Assembly: GCF_000006405.1 (NCBI RefSeq) | Contig: NW_003215766.1 | Location: 527,687 to 591,686, forward strand | Length of the DNA: 64,000 nt | DNA from: Perkinsus marinus ATCC 50983 | Taxonomy: Eukaryota > Perkinsozoa > Perkinsida > Perkinsidae | Reading direction: 5' to 3' | Part shown: positions 33,700 to 45,502 of the stretch, piece by piece | Layout: every line of letters begins with the position of its first letter | Position numbering within the stretch: position 1 is the stretch's first letter | The notes under the pieces: generated by a model | Told to the model about the DNA's origin: nothing | What the model saw: only the letters and a program-made list of their open reading frames with translations | The model's database searches: none | Position numbers and translations under genes: made by a program

Positions 33700-36618
33700 G
33701 GGGGGTTTGAGAGTGGCTATGGGCGGACCAGGTCCGGCAGTTGGCGACCGAAGCCAGCAACTTGAAGCAGCAGCTGCTGGCGCATGCCCTGCAGCCTATG
33801 ATGTCTCAACAGCGGGTGCTGACATTAATGCAGAACACTAAGGCCATCTTGGGCGAGAATGTGGGTGGGGTGTCTATGGTGGTGGTGGATGGCACTGTTG
33901 TAGGCATACCATGAAACGCTACAGCGAGCAGTGTCGATGATTGCTACGGGCCCAGTGCAGCAGAATGCAGCAGCAGCAGGGGCCCAGCCTCAGAATAGCA
34001 GTATCATGCAGGCGTATCTGAGGGCCCAGGCTCAGAGTAGAGGAGGGAATGCACAGATGACAGGGGCCACTCAGGTGATTCGTATTGTATATATTCTTTC
34101 GTTTGTGGACTTGTTTACTCACAGAATTCATCGGCAGTGGCGGCTGCTGCGGCGGCGATAATGCGACAAGGTGGTTGGATAGGCATCGGGTAGTGTGTTT
34201 GTATTGTGGAGTGTTAGGCCATCAGAATAGCGGCCAGGCTGCCACCCCAAATCTACAGGGGCCTGCTCAGAATCGATTGCCAATCAACAATGCCCAGTTT
34301 ATCCAACAGCTCAGGGCTCTACAACAGCAGCAACAACAACAACAGCAGCAGCGGGTAGGGGCTACACTGCTCAGTAGTAATAGTCTTATATCGGGTTCAC
34401 GTGCAGGCTGGACAACAGAGTAATATGCCGCAGCCATCGACAGGGCAGCAAGCGGGTACTGGATCGGGGGTTAGCAGTCAGTTGGCCAACACCCTACAAG
34501 ATCAGATCAATCGGGTAGTACTCGGCCGGGGTGGGGGCCACCCTGTGTGGTATGGCTGTCCGTGGTGATTCTCGGCGATATGCCCATTAATCTCTGTGGA
34601 TGGGCTCATATTGGGTGTTCAGATCCTCTCGCCAAGGCCGAGCCCAATGGGGTCACCGTCCTCAGCAGCAGGCAGTGAGCCTGTAAAGAGGCCCCGTGTT
34701 GAAGCCTCAGCATCGCTAACACCATCACGTCCCACTGGCAATCTCCTCTTGCCACCTTCCGCCTCCCCGACCACTGGTGTGTCGCCGCAGCGGCCCACTA
34801 CGCCGCAGACCCATGGGACGCCCTCCCCTGTGGGTGGTGGAGAAGTGGGGGGTGCGACGGGGGATGCCCTGGATGCATTGGAACAGCTCATCATGCAACA
34901 GCAGCAAGCCCCGACTGCTCCTATGTAAGTACGGATGTTTTTGGGTATTTTATATAGCTTTCATGTCATCAGAGCATCTCCCTCTGCGTCACCGCTTTCT
35001 ATGGGCGTAATGCCTCCCAATGCTAGCCCCGGATGGGATGCTGGCTCGCCATCGGCTGTAATAGTATTGACTCGATCACTCCGACCAACTACCCCTCAGA
35101 GTCCATCGCCCCTCTCGCTGGCATCGACACCGCAGATCGACATTGAGAGTGTTCGAAGAGCCCATAAGGAGCAGATGGTAGTAGTAGTAGTAGCCTCAAG
35201 GCAGTGGTATAGTAGTCACCATCAGTTACTGAGGATCAGTCACCGTGTCCAACGACGTGGTGTGGCGCTGGCCAGTGAGGAGGTGCTAACGGCATTGGGA
35301 GAGGTCATGGAGCACTGGGCTGAGGTGGCACAGCAGATGCTGCATCGGATAAGCAAACACAGGTTGGACCTAGGCGAGAGACGTATGTCCATGTTTGTTA
35401 TCTAGGGCGGAACTGTACCCATCGCAGATCGCAAAGCATCTTTCCCAGAGTAGAGATACGTCCACCGAGGAGTGGTATCGGCGGAAAAAGGTATGGGCGC
35501 TTATGGACTCTCGAGATGGTTGAGTGTTCGCTCTACCATCGTAGGAGCAAGCCGCTTACATGGGCGCACTATGCAAGGCAGTGGTAGAGCATCGAGAGCG
35601 GGCTACTCAGGAGGCGGCAGAGGCCCGGGCGAACCGGACAGGGACAGGCCAGGGAGCCAAGTCTCGAGCGGCAGCAGCGGCGGCCTCTCGAGCGGCCGGA
35701 GGGAGTCTACCGTCCCCGGAAGAAATGCGGCAGCAGGAGATGGAGCAACAACAAGCTATGCAGGATCGATTAGTAAGTTGTTCGGTGGTATAACTATGGG
35801 CGGTGTTATGTCCACTAGGGTTGTTACCGCACGGGAAGATGGGGGGTCTATAGTTTAAATGCTTCTACACCTATATCGTTCGATTATGTGTAGCTCACTC
35901 TATGAGAAATCGCTTTGACAAAGACCGTATATGGTTTGCGGTGTAGGTGACGGGGGCTAACAGGTCGTTGGTAAATGCTGAGAGGATGCTGTCGACGGAG
36001 AATCAGCGGAAGCAGATCGTTGCTGAGGCTCTGGAACAACACGTAGGGTTCTTTTGGGTAGTCGGGACGACGACCCATGGTAATCAGGTGACTAGCATAC
36101 AGGATGTGCGGAAGGTAGGATTGAGGGATCTGATGACGTTATTGAAGATGCCTCCTCCCAATGGCCATAGCACTTGGATACACGGAGTTCCGGTAGGTGC
36201 CACGTTCCCGTTGCATCAACTACAGTGTTGGGATACATCCTCGCTTTGTTCACCTGAGCTCGGGAGTTTTCTAACTGACTAGACAAGTTTACATACGATT
36301 TCGGGTAGAAGTGTGATGAAATTTTCCAAAATTTTCTCAGAATTTTCAGACTGTCAGCGACATATGTAGTTAATCATATGCATATTTTCCAACACCGACG
36401 AACTATGTAACTCCTATTGCTGCGGTGTGATAGAACCTACAAGGGTAGGGTCAGGCCTAGGATGAGTCATTGCTCTGTCCCTATAGGTTAGCAATTCACT
36501 TTGTCAGATGCCGGAAGGTATGAGACAGCGGATGCTGGTGGAGATATCCCAAGGGGCCTACTCGAGGGAATATAACGTGAGGAATGAGCAGCGGTCCTCG
36601 GGAGGAGCTCGCGGCTGA
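33700..36618 (+). CDS. Gln/Ala/Pro-rich nuclear-type protein, many exons
   Basis: Exons in order: VRQLATEASNLKQQLLAHAL and MMSQQRVLTLMQNTKAILGE; VSMIATGPVQQNAAAAGAQP; a poly-Ala exon (NSSAVAAAAAIMRQ); poly-Gln after FIQQLRALQQQQ; Ser/Pro-rich sequence (KRPRVEASASLTPSRPTGNL), with KRPR a likely nuclear signal; VLTALGEVMEHWAEVAQQML; AELYPSQIAKHLSQSRDTST; YMGALCKAVVEHRERATQEA; SLVNAERMLSTENQRKQIVA; VGLRDLMTLLKMPPPNGHST; and finally MPEGMRQRMLVEISQGAYSR, ending at the TGA 36616-36618. The composition resembles transcriptional coactivators and chromatin subunits, but I cannot name one. The intron between about 36193 and 36500 contains a complete family 1 element. The 5' end is uncertain. Confidence 0.6.
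36223..36397 (-). mobile_element. MITE-like element, family 1, copy D (intronic)
   Basis: 175 bp with both ends intact: on the minus strand it starts CGGTGTTGGAAAATATGCAT and ends GGATGTATCCCAACACTG, so the termini are inverted repeats (CAGTGTTGG type). Between them are AACTACATATGT, CACTTCTACCCGAAATCG and CCGAGCTCAGGTGAACAAAG. It lies within an intron of the Gln-rich gene, antisense to it. Confidence 0.85.
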
Positions 36619-36712
36619 GTGGTGAATGGTTTCTCAAGACTTCTCGTAGTGCTTGCGTGTTCCTCTGTCACTGCTTGTCGACCGTTGTCACTTGATTGTT
36701 GCATTGGTTCAA

Positions 36713-38210
36713 ATGACGGCTGCGGCCACAGGGGTTTATAGTGGCGTCTGCCAGTGTCAACGCCTTGGTGCGGTGTTGTGTGTGCTGGTCCTGCATCTCG
36801 TGATAGCAGGCTGCCTCATACTGTCTGTACCGGACTTGCGGGATTTCGGTGAGTTATGGTATGTCTGCAATATTCGTACAAGAGACTCAGGTTCGTACAA
36901 GGGTAAGATATCCATTGCTCTGATGGTATCAGCCCTACTCCTGTACCTACGGGCCTCCCTGTGCGACCCTGGCTTCTTGCGCCCGGACTACCGTCCGTTG
37001 CCTAGCGACTTTGAGGGCTCGGATGGTGTTGATCTTGAGATGGGAGCGATGGTGAATGAAGAATCAGTGTATGCCGGGTGGGGAAGGGCCGTGGTATCTT
37101 CCGTAGTGCGTGATTTGTCCATAGCGGCGGCTGGGCTCGTTATGGCAACGCGGTGCGGTATGGGCCTTCTTAGCACAGGAAGGTGTGGGAGATTGTCGAT
37201 GCATTTTTAGGATGGGCAAGCCAGCATCCGGTCCATCGAAGGAATCTTCGTCATCGGAGGCACGTCAGCGAACGCCCGATACGGACTCGGGGCATTCGGA
37301 TGGCGAGCTTAGTGAGCCGGTGCCCAGGCAGTTTGGAATACCACTACGCTACTGCAAAAAGTGGGAGATCATGTGAAGGGGTTTTGTTGGACTTGTTCAG
37401 TGGTTCAGATGCGACGCGTGGCAGCCTTTGAGATGCAAGCACTGTGCTGATTGCAATCGGTGTGTGAGGACCCATGACCATCACTGCATATGGTTGGGTA
37501 CTTGTGTAGGGGAGAAGAACCGAGTATGGTTTTACTGGTACTTTACTCATTAGCAGCTTACAAGGGTAGTTGCTCTTTATGATGGCAGGTACCTATGGGC
37601 TCAATGGGCTGAGCTGTTGTGGTACTTCGTGGCTGGTGTGAGGAGAGCTCTACAGTTCCCTACAGAGCTACAAGACACTAGCTTTGCTCAGATGTTTGGA
37701 GTAGGGCGAGCTCATAGGCTTATTGATATTACACCAATCCTTGCGTTATCCCTATTGCCGCCGCTTCGACTTGAACGCATGGGTTTTCTCTCTTATTACG
37801 GATCATCTGAACCTCTTTCTTGGCAGCTGTGTGCACCCTGTAGGTGCTTGTGCTGGCCGATCTGATGGCGTTTCTATTCCTGGTCATGCTCACTTGTCTA
37901 GTCTGCTATCACACATATCTAGCCTGCAGAGGAGTCACCACATGGGAGGATATATCTTGGTAAGGATGAGTGCTCATTGGGCCATCCCTTTCCCCTACAA
38001 GTCTTGTTACACTGTAGGTATCGGATATCGTATTTGAAGCGGATAAGGCCGAGTGACGGTACTCCCTTCTCGCGGTCATTAGCAGTGAATCTCGCAGCAT
38101 ACTGCTGTCCACCATCGGGTAGGTCCAGTGGGGCCTGGAGTTCCGGAATACCGTGTCACAGGTTGCTGCTGGAATCCGTGCCTGAGAAGGGTGGAGAGAA
38201 AGGCGTCTGA
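36713..38210 (+). CDS. DHHC-type protein S-palmitoyltransferase
   Basis: An integral membrane enzyme attaching palmitate to cysteines. ATG 36713 opens [20 protein letters not shown] and TM1 (VLCV...[11 protein letters not shown]). A 42-nt intron leads to TM2 ([20 protein letters not shown]) with the usual DPG that follows TM2 (CDPGFLRPD). The zinc-binding cysteine-rich domain spans two or more exons: YCKKW, then [20 protein letters not shown] and [20 protein letters not shown], carrying the catalytic DHHC as Asp-His-His-Cys. TM4 ([17 protein letters not shown]) is followed by TTWEDISW, the TTxE motif, and by [11 protein letters not shown] where the family has its C-terminal NxF-type motif. 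The stop at 38210 assumes the last frame is not spliced. All catalytic residues are present. Confidence 0.85.
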
Positions 38211-38340
38211 GCTAGTAGTGTACGCCCCTGGCGGGGAGGCTCTGTGGAAGGCAGGCACCCCGACTTACCCGTGCATCTGCTCGGATCGGGTTTGCGGTTG
38301 CTGTATCGAATAAGCATCATCAATTGTCCCTTCGCGCGCC

Positions 38341-38650
38341 TTGACCATTAGAGTAAATAGTGACACTCTGGACATTCCTTTCCCCCGAGAGTTTGTAAAC
38401 TTATGTTGTGGTTATCATTGGAACTATACGCTACCATTTCACCCCATTATACAGTGCCTCGTACGGGAGTGTGACAGAGAGTCGGCTTCCCTGAGGTACA
38501 TTGAGTTTCTGTACAGTCGCGATGGCATTCGTTTCGAGTTCATCAATCACCGGAGTTGGGTGGTTAGATGCCTTCTTTGGGACGTACGTCGTAGATGAAT
38601 CTTTGGATGAAGCCGGGTCGTGTAGGCGTATTAGGTACGGTGATGCCCCC
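38341..38650 (+). CDS. Possible small ubiquitin-like-fold protein or exon
   Basis: A plus frame reads LTIRVNSDTLDIPFPREFVN, then PIIQCLVRECDRESASLRYI and EFLYSRDGIRFEFINHRSW. The order of a helix with CDRES followed by IEFLY-DG resembles the SUMO region LMKAYCDRQS...IRFLFDG. No ATG starts the frame, and a minus-strand frame of 124 codons overlaps it, so this may be a coincidence. Offered only as a lead. Confidence 0.2.
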
Positions 38651-39064
38651 TCGTTATTATGATATACAGCAAAGCATGTAAGGCTCTCGATGGTCTGTGC
38701 AATAGACTTGTTATAATGCTGTGTGTCAATGTAGTCAAGGATGAGTATAGGGTGGAAGTGTGTGCGCGGCGGCTTTAGGTTGCCGATGTAGATCGAATAT
38801 GTCATCTTCTACTGTTCTGGATGAAAAATAGCCGCCCTGAGGTCAAAATAGACTATATGACTCAGAATATCTACCTGGCTCGAAAAGCCCTCGTGATTTC
38901 GTAATTGGAAATTGTAGCCTTTCTGGCGACCAGTCACGAGCCCATTCTTGTCCAGCAGTAGATCTTAATCCTTATGTAGAGACGAAAACCCCTCGATACG
39001 CTGGTCTGACTAATATCTGGTGGATGGGTTGAATAAGTTGTGGTGTGTTGATCTCTACCGCAAT
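38651..39064. other. Intergenic, nothing recognised
   Basis: No coding frame, RNA or repeat that I can support before the family 1 element beginning at 39065. Confidence 0.4.
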
Positions 39065-39237
39065 CAGTGTGGGATAATATGCACATGGTCAACTACATAT
39101 GTTGGTAAAAATATGAGATTTTGAGGAAATTTTGAGGTTTTTTCTGTTGGTTTCTGTACACTTTTACCTGAGTTTGTATGTAAAAATTTATAGTTAGTGA
39201 GGAAACTCTGGAAATCAGACACGTATTCCGATACTGA
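39065..39237 (+). mobile_element. MITE-like element, family 1, copy E
   Basis: 173 bp, both ends preserved: begins CAGTGTGGGATAATATGCAC and ends CGTATTCCGATACTG, which are imperfect inverted repeats of each other. Internal blocks AACTACATATGTTGG, GAGGAAATTTTGAGG, TACACTTTTACCTGAGTTTG and TAGTTAGTGAGGAAACTC match the other copies. Intergenic. Confidence 0.85.
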
Positions 39238-39354
39238 CTGCGATATGCAGAGGCCACCGCAATAGGAGCTGTCGTTGTGACAGTAGAAACCGTGCTTTCG
39301 GCTGGGAGTCGCTATTATGGATGCAGGCTAGCCTTGAGTTCTTCGATCCATACA

Positions 39355-39810
39355 ATGGAAGAACTATCAACTGTAGTAGACCAGGTCGAGAAGCTCACCA
39401 AGCTGGCGGCTCAGCCATGTGCAAGTGTCGAAGTACTTACGAGGAAAAATTTCTAGCTGTGGATTCATTGAGCCTCTAGGTGTCGTACACGAGAGCACTA
39501 CAACGCATCAGAAGCCTCCGAGATGAAGTCGTTCATCTTGAGAGAGTTACCTACCTCGAGAAGTGCTGCGTAGGTTGGGATTAGCCTTGACTGATTTACT
39601 CGTGGGATGGTATTGCTCATTGCATTGGTGTTCGCGTTTTTCGCGCGTATTCATCCCTGTTGTTCCCAGGAGTGTGACGAGCTGGCCGAGGCGGTGAGGT
39701 CCCGCCAGAAGGATCTCGAGGAGGCATTTTCCCAAGCGAGGGAGAACCAATTCAATCTTTGGAATACGAATCCTAGCGAGGAAGCCCCGCTGGAGAATAC
39801 AGAGAAGTAG
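39355..39810 (+). CDS. Small coiled-coil protein
   Basis: ATG 39355 gives MEELSTVVDQVEKLTKLAAQ. After an intron comes VSYTRALQRIRSLRDEVVHL and EKCC. A further intron of about 100 nt, ending TTCCCAG, joins at phase 0 to ECDELAEAVRSRQKDLEEAF, ending PLENTEK at 39810. The joined product is a continuous heptad coiled coil of roughly 105 residues. The alternative, starting at the ATG near 39607 with a hydrophobic segment, is in-frame but would begin inside the second intron. A subunit of a larger complex is likely, but which one is unknown. Confidence 0.45.
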
Positions 39811-39879
39811 GAATCACATCGATGTACCTAAACAGCCAGTGTTGGTCTTTATAGGAGAGAAACAGAAGCCTTAGAGAAC

Positions 39880-40601
39880 ATGACGTCATCAGCAGGGTCT
39901 GCACACCCCCCCTGCCATCAAAGCACCGAGTCTCTGGAGATCAAATGCCAAGCGTTTAAGGATGCCCTCGGCTTGTCTCTTGAGGTGGGTGCTTCGGTCT
40001 TCTGTGTATCCATGCGGGCGGTCGAAAATCCGTTGTGTTTCCATCACTAAGATGGACACAGTGAATCCAGTGAGTCTTCCTCTTGGAGGCGTGCGCAATC
40101 CTGATCCTTTTTCACTGCTTTAGTGTGGGCAACATTCGCTTGTGAGGTCCCTCGGGTGCGTGTCTGTTCCATCATCTGTTCAGTAGTGATGGAATAGTAA
40201 GTCATGATGCATGAGTCCGTGCATGGTTAGAGTAGCAATATATTACACGATATCATGTCGATATCATGGGTGAATGCTTGGTGTCTATGGCAGTTCATCG
40301 GACCATCTGTGGCAAGGGTCCGCTTGGATGGTGTAGACGGTTGCGATGACCCTCTGGTATTTGTCCTGGCTCGGGATGGGAAGACCAACAAGTACTCGAT
40401 ACCCAGTTGCACGCCTCGGGTGAGCGGATGCATCCTAAATTGCTATTCTATATATTAATAATAATATAAGTATAACCCCAGGTTACGCTGCTTGACAAAC
40501 TTGTGGCGAATCTTAACTGCCGGATGCCGCCATGCACGACTCTGGGAGGCTTCTTGGTGACTGTAAGGGAGAAGTACCGAGCGATGTATGGCAAGAGATG
40601 A
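39880..40601 (+). CDS. Hypothetical protein, four or more exons
   Basis: Starts MTSSAGSAHPPCHQSTESLE (ATG 39880) and continues CQAFKDALGLSLE before a GTGGGT donor. A short exon (MDTVNP) may follow. Then WQFIGPSVARVRLDGVDGCD and DPLVFVLARDGKTNKYSIPS, an intron ending CCCAG, and VTLLDKLVANLNCRMPPCTT and VREKYRAMYGKR, stopping at 40601. No family recognised. Confidence 0.45.
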
Positions 40602-40738
40602 TGATGGCTTAGCATAGCATGCTGAATTCAACGGCTTCAATAGCACTACATTTCCAATGGTCAACTGAGAGTGATGTTGAGTATCTCTATACGGCCTTCT
40701 CTGACTCGTATCAGTGGCGGAGTTAAATTAATCGAAGC

Positions 40739-43270
40739 ATGTTCTCCGTCACCCCGAATGAAGTCATCGAGCTGGAGCCGACCACCCCACCTCCGGCAAG
40801 CCAGCGACGGAGTCCCAGCAGTCAACGGAGTATTACCAATGCGCGCCCGCTTCCTGAATCCACGATCGAGAGTAGGTTGCCTTTGCTCTTTTGTGGAGGA
40901 GCATCTCATGCGGTTCAGGTTTCTTCTACAGTCCGAGTAATCTCAAGGCGTCGATGGGCAAGTCAGACATGGAGAGTATGGAGCCCCCAACGAAGCGCCG
41001 GACGATACCATTCTGGATGCAGGAGGACCGAGGAAAGGATGCAGCACCGTGGAAGAAGCAGCGTCGGGTAACGGTATGTTGGTGCTGACCCTCCACCAAT
41101 GGCCTTTCTCTCGTAGACTAGAGGCCCGGCTGTATTCGAGGAGGAGGGCGAGTTGTCTGACCAGCAACGTTATGTGTTCGATCTGGTAGTTAAACATAAG
41201 AGGAGCATATTCTTCACTGGTGAGGGGTCGGATACGTCTTCTTGTAGTGGAGTGCGTTGAAGCAGGTAGCGCTGGTACAGGAAAAACCAGAACCCTCCGA
41301 GAAGTCATTAAAGCTCTGCCACAGAAGTCTACCTTCATAACGGGTGAGAATACCCTCCTCCTTGAATCATCACTGTACTGTTCTCAGCCCTCACGGGTAT
41401 AGCGTCTACGCTGCTGGACAGAAGGGCTACTACCTTGCACAGCTTCGCAGGAATCGGTCTCGCGTAGGTGATTCGATGGTTGCTTGTGATCTTATTTTGC
41501 ATGCAGACGCGGGACCAAGCATGATCTGGTGAGGTTCGTGAGGAAGAATGGCAAGGCTGTCCAGAACTGGCAAGACTGTAAAGTGCTGATCATCGATGAG
41601 GTCTCCATGATGAGCGCGGATCTCTTCAACAAGCTGGATTATGTCGCGAAAGAGATCCGCTCCGAGCGTACGAAACCCTTCGGAGGAATTCAACTCGTAC
41701 TGGTCGGCGACTTTTACCAAGTACGTTTGGTCTGCGCATGTTGTGCTACTCATCGCTGAGTAGTTGCCGCCAGTCTTCAAAAATCGGCAGAGTGATGCCA
41801 ATCTTGAGCAAGGCCTCAAGTGCTACGAGTCACCAGAGTGGGACAGAGTCATCGAGATGAACGTCCGTCTCACACAGGTGTACGTGCAGTGATTCTGCAT
41901 AGGGTGAGTGTGACGCATGGGTAGGTATCGTACCAAAGACAAGGCGTTGAAGGATATGCTGGATGAGATACGCGACAACAACCTCTCTCAGCGGTCTATG
42001 AACTTGCTCAAGAGGCTACAGAGAGAAATCACTACCCCCAGCGGAGTAGGGCTTGAATGACGCTCGTTGTGGATGGTGGTATGTAGGTAAGGCCGACGAT
42101 ACTGTACCCGATGAACGAACAGGTTGACCGCAAGAATGCTGAGGAGATGAGTCGGCTCACTGGCGAGAGTGAAACGTGAGTTTCTGCTTGCCATTACGAC
42201 TCCTCTATGCATGTGCGCGGGAGATGACAGATCCAGTCTGGCTCGGATCAGGTACGAGGCTGAGGACTCGGGCCATCCTGAGGACCTCCAATATATGGAT
42301 CGCTATACGCTCTTCCCTCGCAAGCTCACTCTGAAGATCGGCGCCCAAGTGGGTTAAAGCGAGGCCCTCGGCCCGAGGCTATCCCTCTTTCGAGAGCTTC
42401 ATTGCTATCAGGTTATGCTGCTGAAGAATCAAAATGGTGACACGGGCACACGGCTGGTGAATGGATCGCAGGGGAAGGTCGTGGGATTCGTCTCAGCGTC
42501 TGGAGGTCTCTCCCCTGGTTCTGAAGGTGCGTGCTCTCACTGATGGTTCGATGCTGGGTTCGATGAATGATTGCGGTTCCGCCTCAGATGACCCCGAGAA
42601 GGAATGGCGAGAGTCTCCTTCTCCGCGGCTGCCGATGGTGAGCTTAGTGGTGAGGAAGGGGAGTGGACAGGGTTGTTGCTATGATAGGTGCAGTTCTCTC
42701 ACATGGGGGAGATTGTCGAGCAAGTTATAGGCTTTGAGAACTTTGAGCTGGAGACGAAGAACAGGAAAATGAAGAGGAAACAGATACCTCTGAAGCTTTC
42801 GTGGGCTATGACCATCCACAAGGTAGGGACTTCCTAGTCCGTGATGGTAAGTCCACGTACCCTCTGATCCCTCCTAGGCCCAGGGCATGTCCATCGACTG
42901 CGTACAAGTGGACATCAGCCGAGTGTTTGCTGAGGGCCAGGCGTAAGGGAAGGGAGAGTACTTCGAGGACTTCCGCGTTGGTAGGTATGTTGCGCTGAGT
43001 CGAGCGCGGTCGATCGAAGGCTTGCAAGTGTTGAGTTTCGATGCACGCCGTTTCGGCTGCTCTCCTGAGGTCGTTCAATTCTATAAGACTCATGTTAGAG
43101 ACGCCCCGTTGGTCTATAGTAGTGGTGGGGACACTACCGCAGCGGTAGGGTCGTCGAAGGATTCCAATGAGAGCGCTGCCAACCGAGCGTCAGTGGCTTC
43201 CAACTCTAGCCAGGTTGGGGTTCCGGGAAAATGGAACAAAAAAAGGGATCTCAAGAAGCGAGGGATTTAA
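40739..43270 (+). CDS. PIF1: PIF1-family DNA helicase
   Basis: PIF1 is a 5'-3' SF1 helicase acting at G-quadruplexes, telomeres and in mitochondria. The N-terminus (MFSVTPNEVIELEPTTPPPA) is disordered and basic; the region to KKQRR may be nuclear. The helicase core follows across about twelve short exons: LSDQQRYVFDLVVKHKRSIF; Walker A AGSAGTGKTRTLREVI; LTGIASTLLDRRATTLHSFA, the PIF1 signature; Walker B KVLIIDEVSMMSADLFNKLD; GGIQLVLVGDFYQLPPVF; NVRLTQV with YRTKD; ILYPMNEQVDRKNAEEM; VMLLKNQN with LVNGSQGKVVGF; LSWAMTIHKAQGMSIDCVQV; and YVALSRARSIEGLQVLSF. The stop is TAA 43268-43270 after a short basic tail. All ATPase motifs are present. Confidence 0.9.
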
Positions 43271-45502
43271 TAATTTGCATTCAGAACTTTCCAGTGAAAT
43301 TGTGTTGCTTTGCTTGAATCATGTTTCCCCGACGCGACTGGGAAGCAGGGCTTCGGGGAGAGGGATACGTGAGTGGGTTGGTTGTCCACTATATAGCGAC
43401 ATGAGTACGATATTCCCGACGAGCGATAGCGTGTCTTGTCAAATTCAACCAAGAGTCGCGGCAACATACTAGAGATATATGCCATCGTATTACCGCAGAG
43501 TTGAGCGCATTCAAGGCATGCGGTCTGGCTTCTCGTTCGTGTCGTTTCAGGGGTTGACAGTCCAGGGTTGTAGATGCTTGTATCTATTGCTCATCTCTGA
43601 GGAACTTTCTTTCATTGGACTATGTTGTCCTCCGGCGGGGTGGAATAGAGAAATGATGAGAGCGGACGCGGAAGAGCAGGTGAGGTTTCTCCAGCCATGA
43701 TCTCAGCAAACTCGTATAGTAAAATCTCCGTATATCTCTTGTTTCAAGATCTTGGAAGAACGGGTACTACCTACTCCCCACTATTGCTAGGGAGTGAGTA
43801 GTACCATGGCCATTGCTAGGGATTGCAATGGTAGTCCTCATGGCCATTCTGACTCAGAATGACATCGCGGGTAATTTCTAAGGATGACTCTCTCCCATTT
43901 ATAGATGCATTGCTTTCCTAGTCCACTCAAATAAATGACGCATCCGAAGCTATTTGGATAGTTTGTTGGGTTTCCCCGACAGCGATGCTGATTCTACAGC
44001 TTGTGGTACCATGGAAGTATCGACCAGCGCTCACATTTGAGCTTTAATTCATAAAGGTCGGACCTTTGATCGGCTGATAGAGATCGACCGTTAAGCGGGA
44101 ATTCATCTCCTGAATTCTTTCTGGGGAGCGTGTGCAACTCATACTAGGGGCAGTGCTGACGAAGTGGGCTGTGGATCTTCTCTGCCCCCACTCTTTCCGA
44201 TCGTAGATTTAACGAGGTTAGATATCATCGGATTATGACTGAGATATCTTCGTATGGATATCATCGGATCATGGCCTCCTACGCGTATATAGTCGCGAGT
44301 TGAAAGCCACTCAGCCGTCTTTCTTAATTGAGGATTCCACGTCACTGTCATGAAAAGTCGTGTAAGGGGACTTTCGTATGACACACGCTAAGCGTCAAGG
44401 CGAGATTTTTTTGGAGATTTTTTTTGAGATTCAAGACGGTTCTCTCGCATCTCGGACACGACGCTCATCACGGAGCCATCAGAGCATGCTAGTGAGATAT
44501 TCCCCGGTGTGAGTCGGGGGATTGAGACTGTTCAGTGACTGCGGCTCACTCATAGAGATATCTTTATAGGATTGTCGGCGACAATTTGTCGCAACAGGCT
44601 TTGCTGAGCAAGGTGTCAGTTGGTGTCGGTGATCTTTTCACCTGGCTCTCACTAAGAAACCTTCAGTCATCTCCTTCAACTGCGAGAAGCGCGGGGACGC
44701 GACGTATCCTCCACGAAAAGTTGGCCTGAAAACGTTGTGGCTGCCCACCATACCCGATTGCAATTACTAGCCATCTATGTGGGATAGTTCCTTGCCTTGC
44801 CTTGCGTTGTCTCTGTTGTGATCCATGTCGTGAACTTGACAGTGTAAGACTGTACCTCCAGCATGAGGTTACGCAGTGCGTAATACGCACTGTAGGCGTG
44901 CGCTACAGGCTGAGTAAAAATTCGTGTACTCATTGCAGAAAATATGCGGTAGAGTTCACGGAGTAAAATGAGCTGTCTGGAAATCTCACGCTCAGATTGG
45001 CTAGGAGGGCAGCATCGTGCTGCCAGCACGCCTGCTAGTCTTCGCATGGATATTGAACAGAGTGGGGATCGTAAGAACCAAAGTCATCTCTTTGGCCAAT
45101 TTTCCAGTTGAATTATCGGACATATCATCCATTCGTCAGATATATGACCTACTTCTTGCGAAGTTCGGTATCCACTCTTCGGTATCCACTCGCAGCACTA
45201 CTCTTCGCTCCTTTCTTGCTTGCTATCACACACTTTTGACAGGTTACACAGTGTGATACGGGGAAAAGACTCTGCAATGGCAGATTGCATTACCAGAACG
45301 CTTTCAATGAACCGTGAGCCGGCGTCGAAGCTGAGCGTTTACTCTGACTCATCTTTGTCATCGTCGGTTACTCCTGCAATACTGTCTCCTCATTCGGCTC
45401 TGTTTCTTTCGTCCTTTCTCTTGCGAGTTGAGGGGATACCATATTCTACTGAGTTGTTTCTCTAGTCCGCAGAGCAGTGAGTCTGATTCATACCTCGCTC
45501 GA
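43271..45502. other. Long gene-poor interval
   Basis: No trustworthy coding frame. Contains three hairpins in a row at 43763-43861 (listed separately), a near-duplicate GATATCATCGGAT at about 44221 and 44258, T-rich runs near 44406-44430, and a direct repeat TTCGGTATCCACTC at about 45164 and 45179. Minus-strand frames at 44660-45050 are not protein-like enough to call. Confidence 0.45.
43763..43861. other. Cluster of three adjacent hairpins
   Basis: Arms GGTACTACCTACTCCC (43763-43778) and GGGAGTGAGTAGTACC (43790-43805) pair in 14 of 16 positions. CCATTGC (43810-43816) pairs perfectly with GCAATGG (43825-43831), and CATTCTGA (43845-43852) with TCAGAATG (43854-43861). They lie end to end in non-coding DNA. 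Confidence 0.6.

Noticed and set aside
44660-45256. Overlapping short frames on both strands
   Set aside because: No domain, no splice-joined extension and low protein-like character.
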